A stretch of DNA of 64,000 nucleotides, from NCBI RefSeq assembly GCF_000242615.2, contig NZ_KI912268.1:2448439-2512438 (forward strand). Direction: 5' to 3'. This stretch comes from Holophaga foetida DSM 6591 (GTDB lineage Bacteria; Acidobacteriota; Holophagae; Holophagales; Holophagaceae). The notes beneath the pieces are model-generated. The model did not search any database, was not told the DNA's origin, and saw only the letters and a program-made list of their open reading frames with translations. Numbering within the stretch: the first letter of the stretch is position 1; every line of letters begins with the position of its first letter. Made by a program: the position numbers and the translations under genes. Shown here one piece after another: positions 63,631 to 64,000 of the stretch.

Positions 63631-64000
63631 ATGCCGACCGTGTACTGGAGTAGACCTGCTGCCCTCTTGATTTTCTGCCTCTCGCCCGCTGCTGGGCAGG
63701 AGAGGATCCCGCTCCCACAGGGAGGCGCGGCAAGCCTCAGTCGGTCCCGGGACGGGATCACCGTGACCGTCACCCCCCCCTGGACACCGGCCCATGATAC
63801 TCGTGCTGCAAGGGGACCCCTCCATCTCCCGGAAGGCCAGGAGTGGACGTCTGGAGATCCTGAGACAGGTGGGTGTCTCCACCCTGGTGATCCGCGACAC
63901 TCACCCCTCCACCCCTGGGGGCATGTCGCACTGCCAGGCCGGGGAGGAGTCCTTCCTCCGGGTTCTGGACTGGAGCGAGGATGGAACGGTTCTGGGCTTG
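63631..64000 (+). CDS. Secreted protein, partial, with apparent frameshift at a C8 run
   Basis: ATG 63631 has GGGAG six bases upstream and opens a signal peptide (SRPAALLIFCLSPAAGQ). The frame reads sensibly to DGITVTVT and then meets eight C at 63773-63780. After it, frame 1 becomes unnatural Pro/Gly/His-rich text, while the +1 frame reads MILVLQGDPSISRK and VGVSTLVIRDTH, which look like real beta-strand protein. So the tract seems one base too long (or two too short) in this copy. The gene runs off the window. Family unknown. Confidence 0.55.
   Translation, partial: MPTVYWSRPAALLIFCLSPAAGQERIPLPQGGAASLSRSRDGITVTVTPPWTPAHDTRAARGPLHLPEGQEWTSGDPETGGCLHPGDPRHSPLHPWGHVALPGRGGVLPPGSGLERGWNGSGL

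Overview
The window is high-GC DNA (low 60s percent by eye). Gene content and protein style suggest an Acidobacteriota genome of the Holophagae type (Holophaga/Geothrix-like). This is inferred from translated proteins; there is no rRNA in the window to confirm it. About half is ordinary chromosome and the second half is a complete type VI secretion (T6SS) island.

Layout. 1-1.25 kb: a frameshifted IS1595-type transposase next to the C-terminal stub of an outer-membrane beta-barrel gene. 1.3-4.7 kb: housekeeping genes (pyrF, a HAD phosphatase, moaC) and a secreted coiled-coil protein, then a perfect 100-bp tandem repeat. 5-12.8 kb: a membrane Ser/Thr kinase, an NitT/TauT-type ABC permease/ATPase pair without a binding protein, a DUF4405-like membrane protein, and a LytS/LytTR-type two-component pair. 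12.8-18.1 kb: ilvE, two more paralogues of the secreted coiled-coil family, pyrimidine-nucleoside phosphorylase, a TPR-like anchored protein and tRNA-Phe(GAA). 18.2-21 kb: an intact IS66-family element with an 8-bp target duplication inside the 3' end of rsgA, followed by a truncated RNHCP-like zinc-ribbon gene. 21.6-24.1 kb: a lolC/E-like permease, a DEDDh exonuclease and lolD in one tight operon. 24.2-32.4 kb: a beta-propeller GGDEF protein, a B12-binding-type radical SAM protein and three paralogous PilZ-like proteins with receiver-like tails, which looks like a c-di-GMP signalling block.

32.5-63.5 kb is the T6SS island. It opens with an effector module: VgrG with an extra C-terminal domain, a two-HKD phospholipase D effector, a lipoprotein that is probably its Tli4-like immunity protein, two unrecognised membrane proteins, an 87-bp copied piece of the lipoprotein gene, a PAAR tip protein and a Tla3/DUF2875-type adaptor. 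Then follow tssJ-K-L-E-F-G, tssH/clpV on the opposite strand, and tssA, an M15 peptidase (TagX-like), tssM, tagF, tssB, tssC and hcp. All thirteen core Tss components are present. Directly after hcp, in DNA of visibly lower GC, sit a 136-residue glycine/alanine-rich hydrophobic protein and a 64-residue two-helix membrane protein. I propose these as a small membrane-active effector and its immunity protein; this is the best candidate here for something undescribed. The window ends in a secreted-protein gene whose frame appears broken at a run of eight C.
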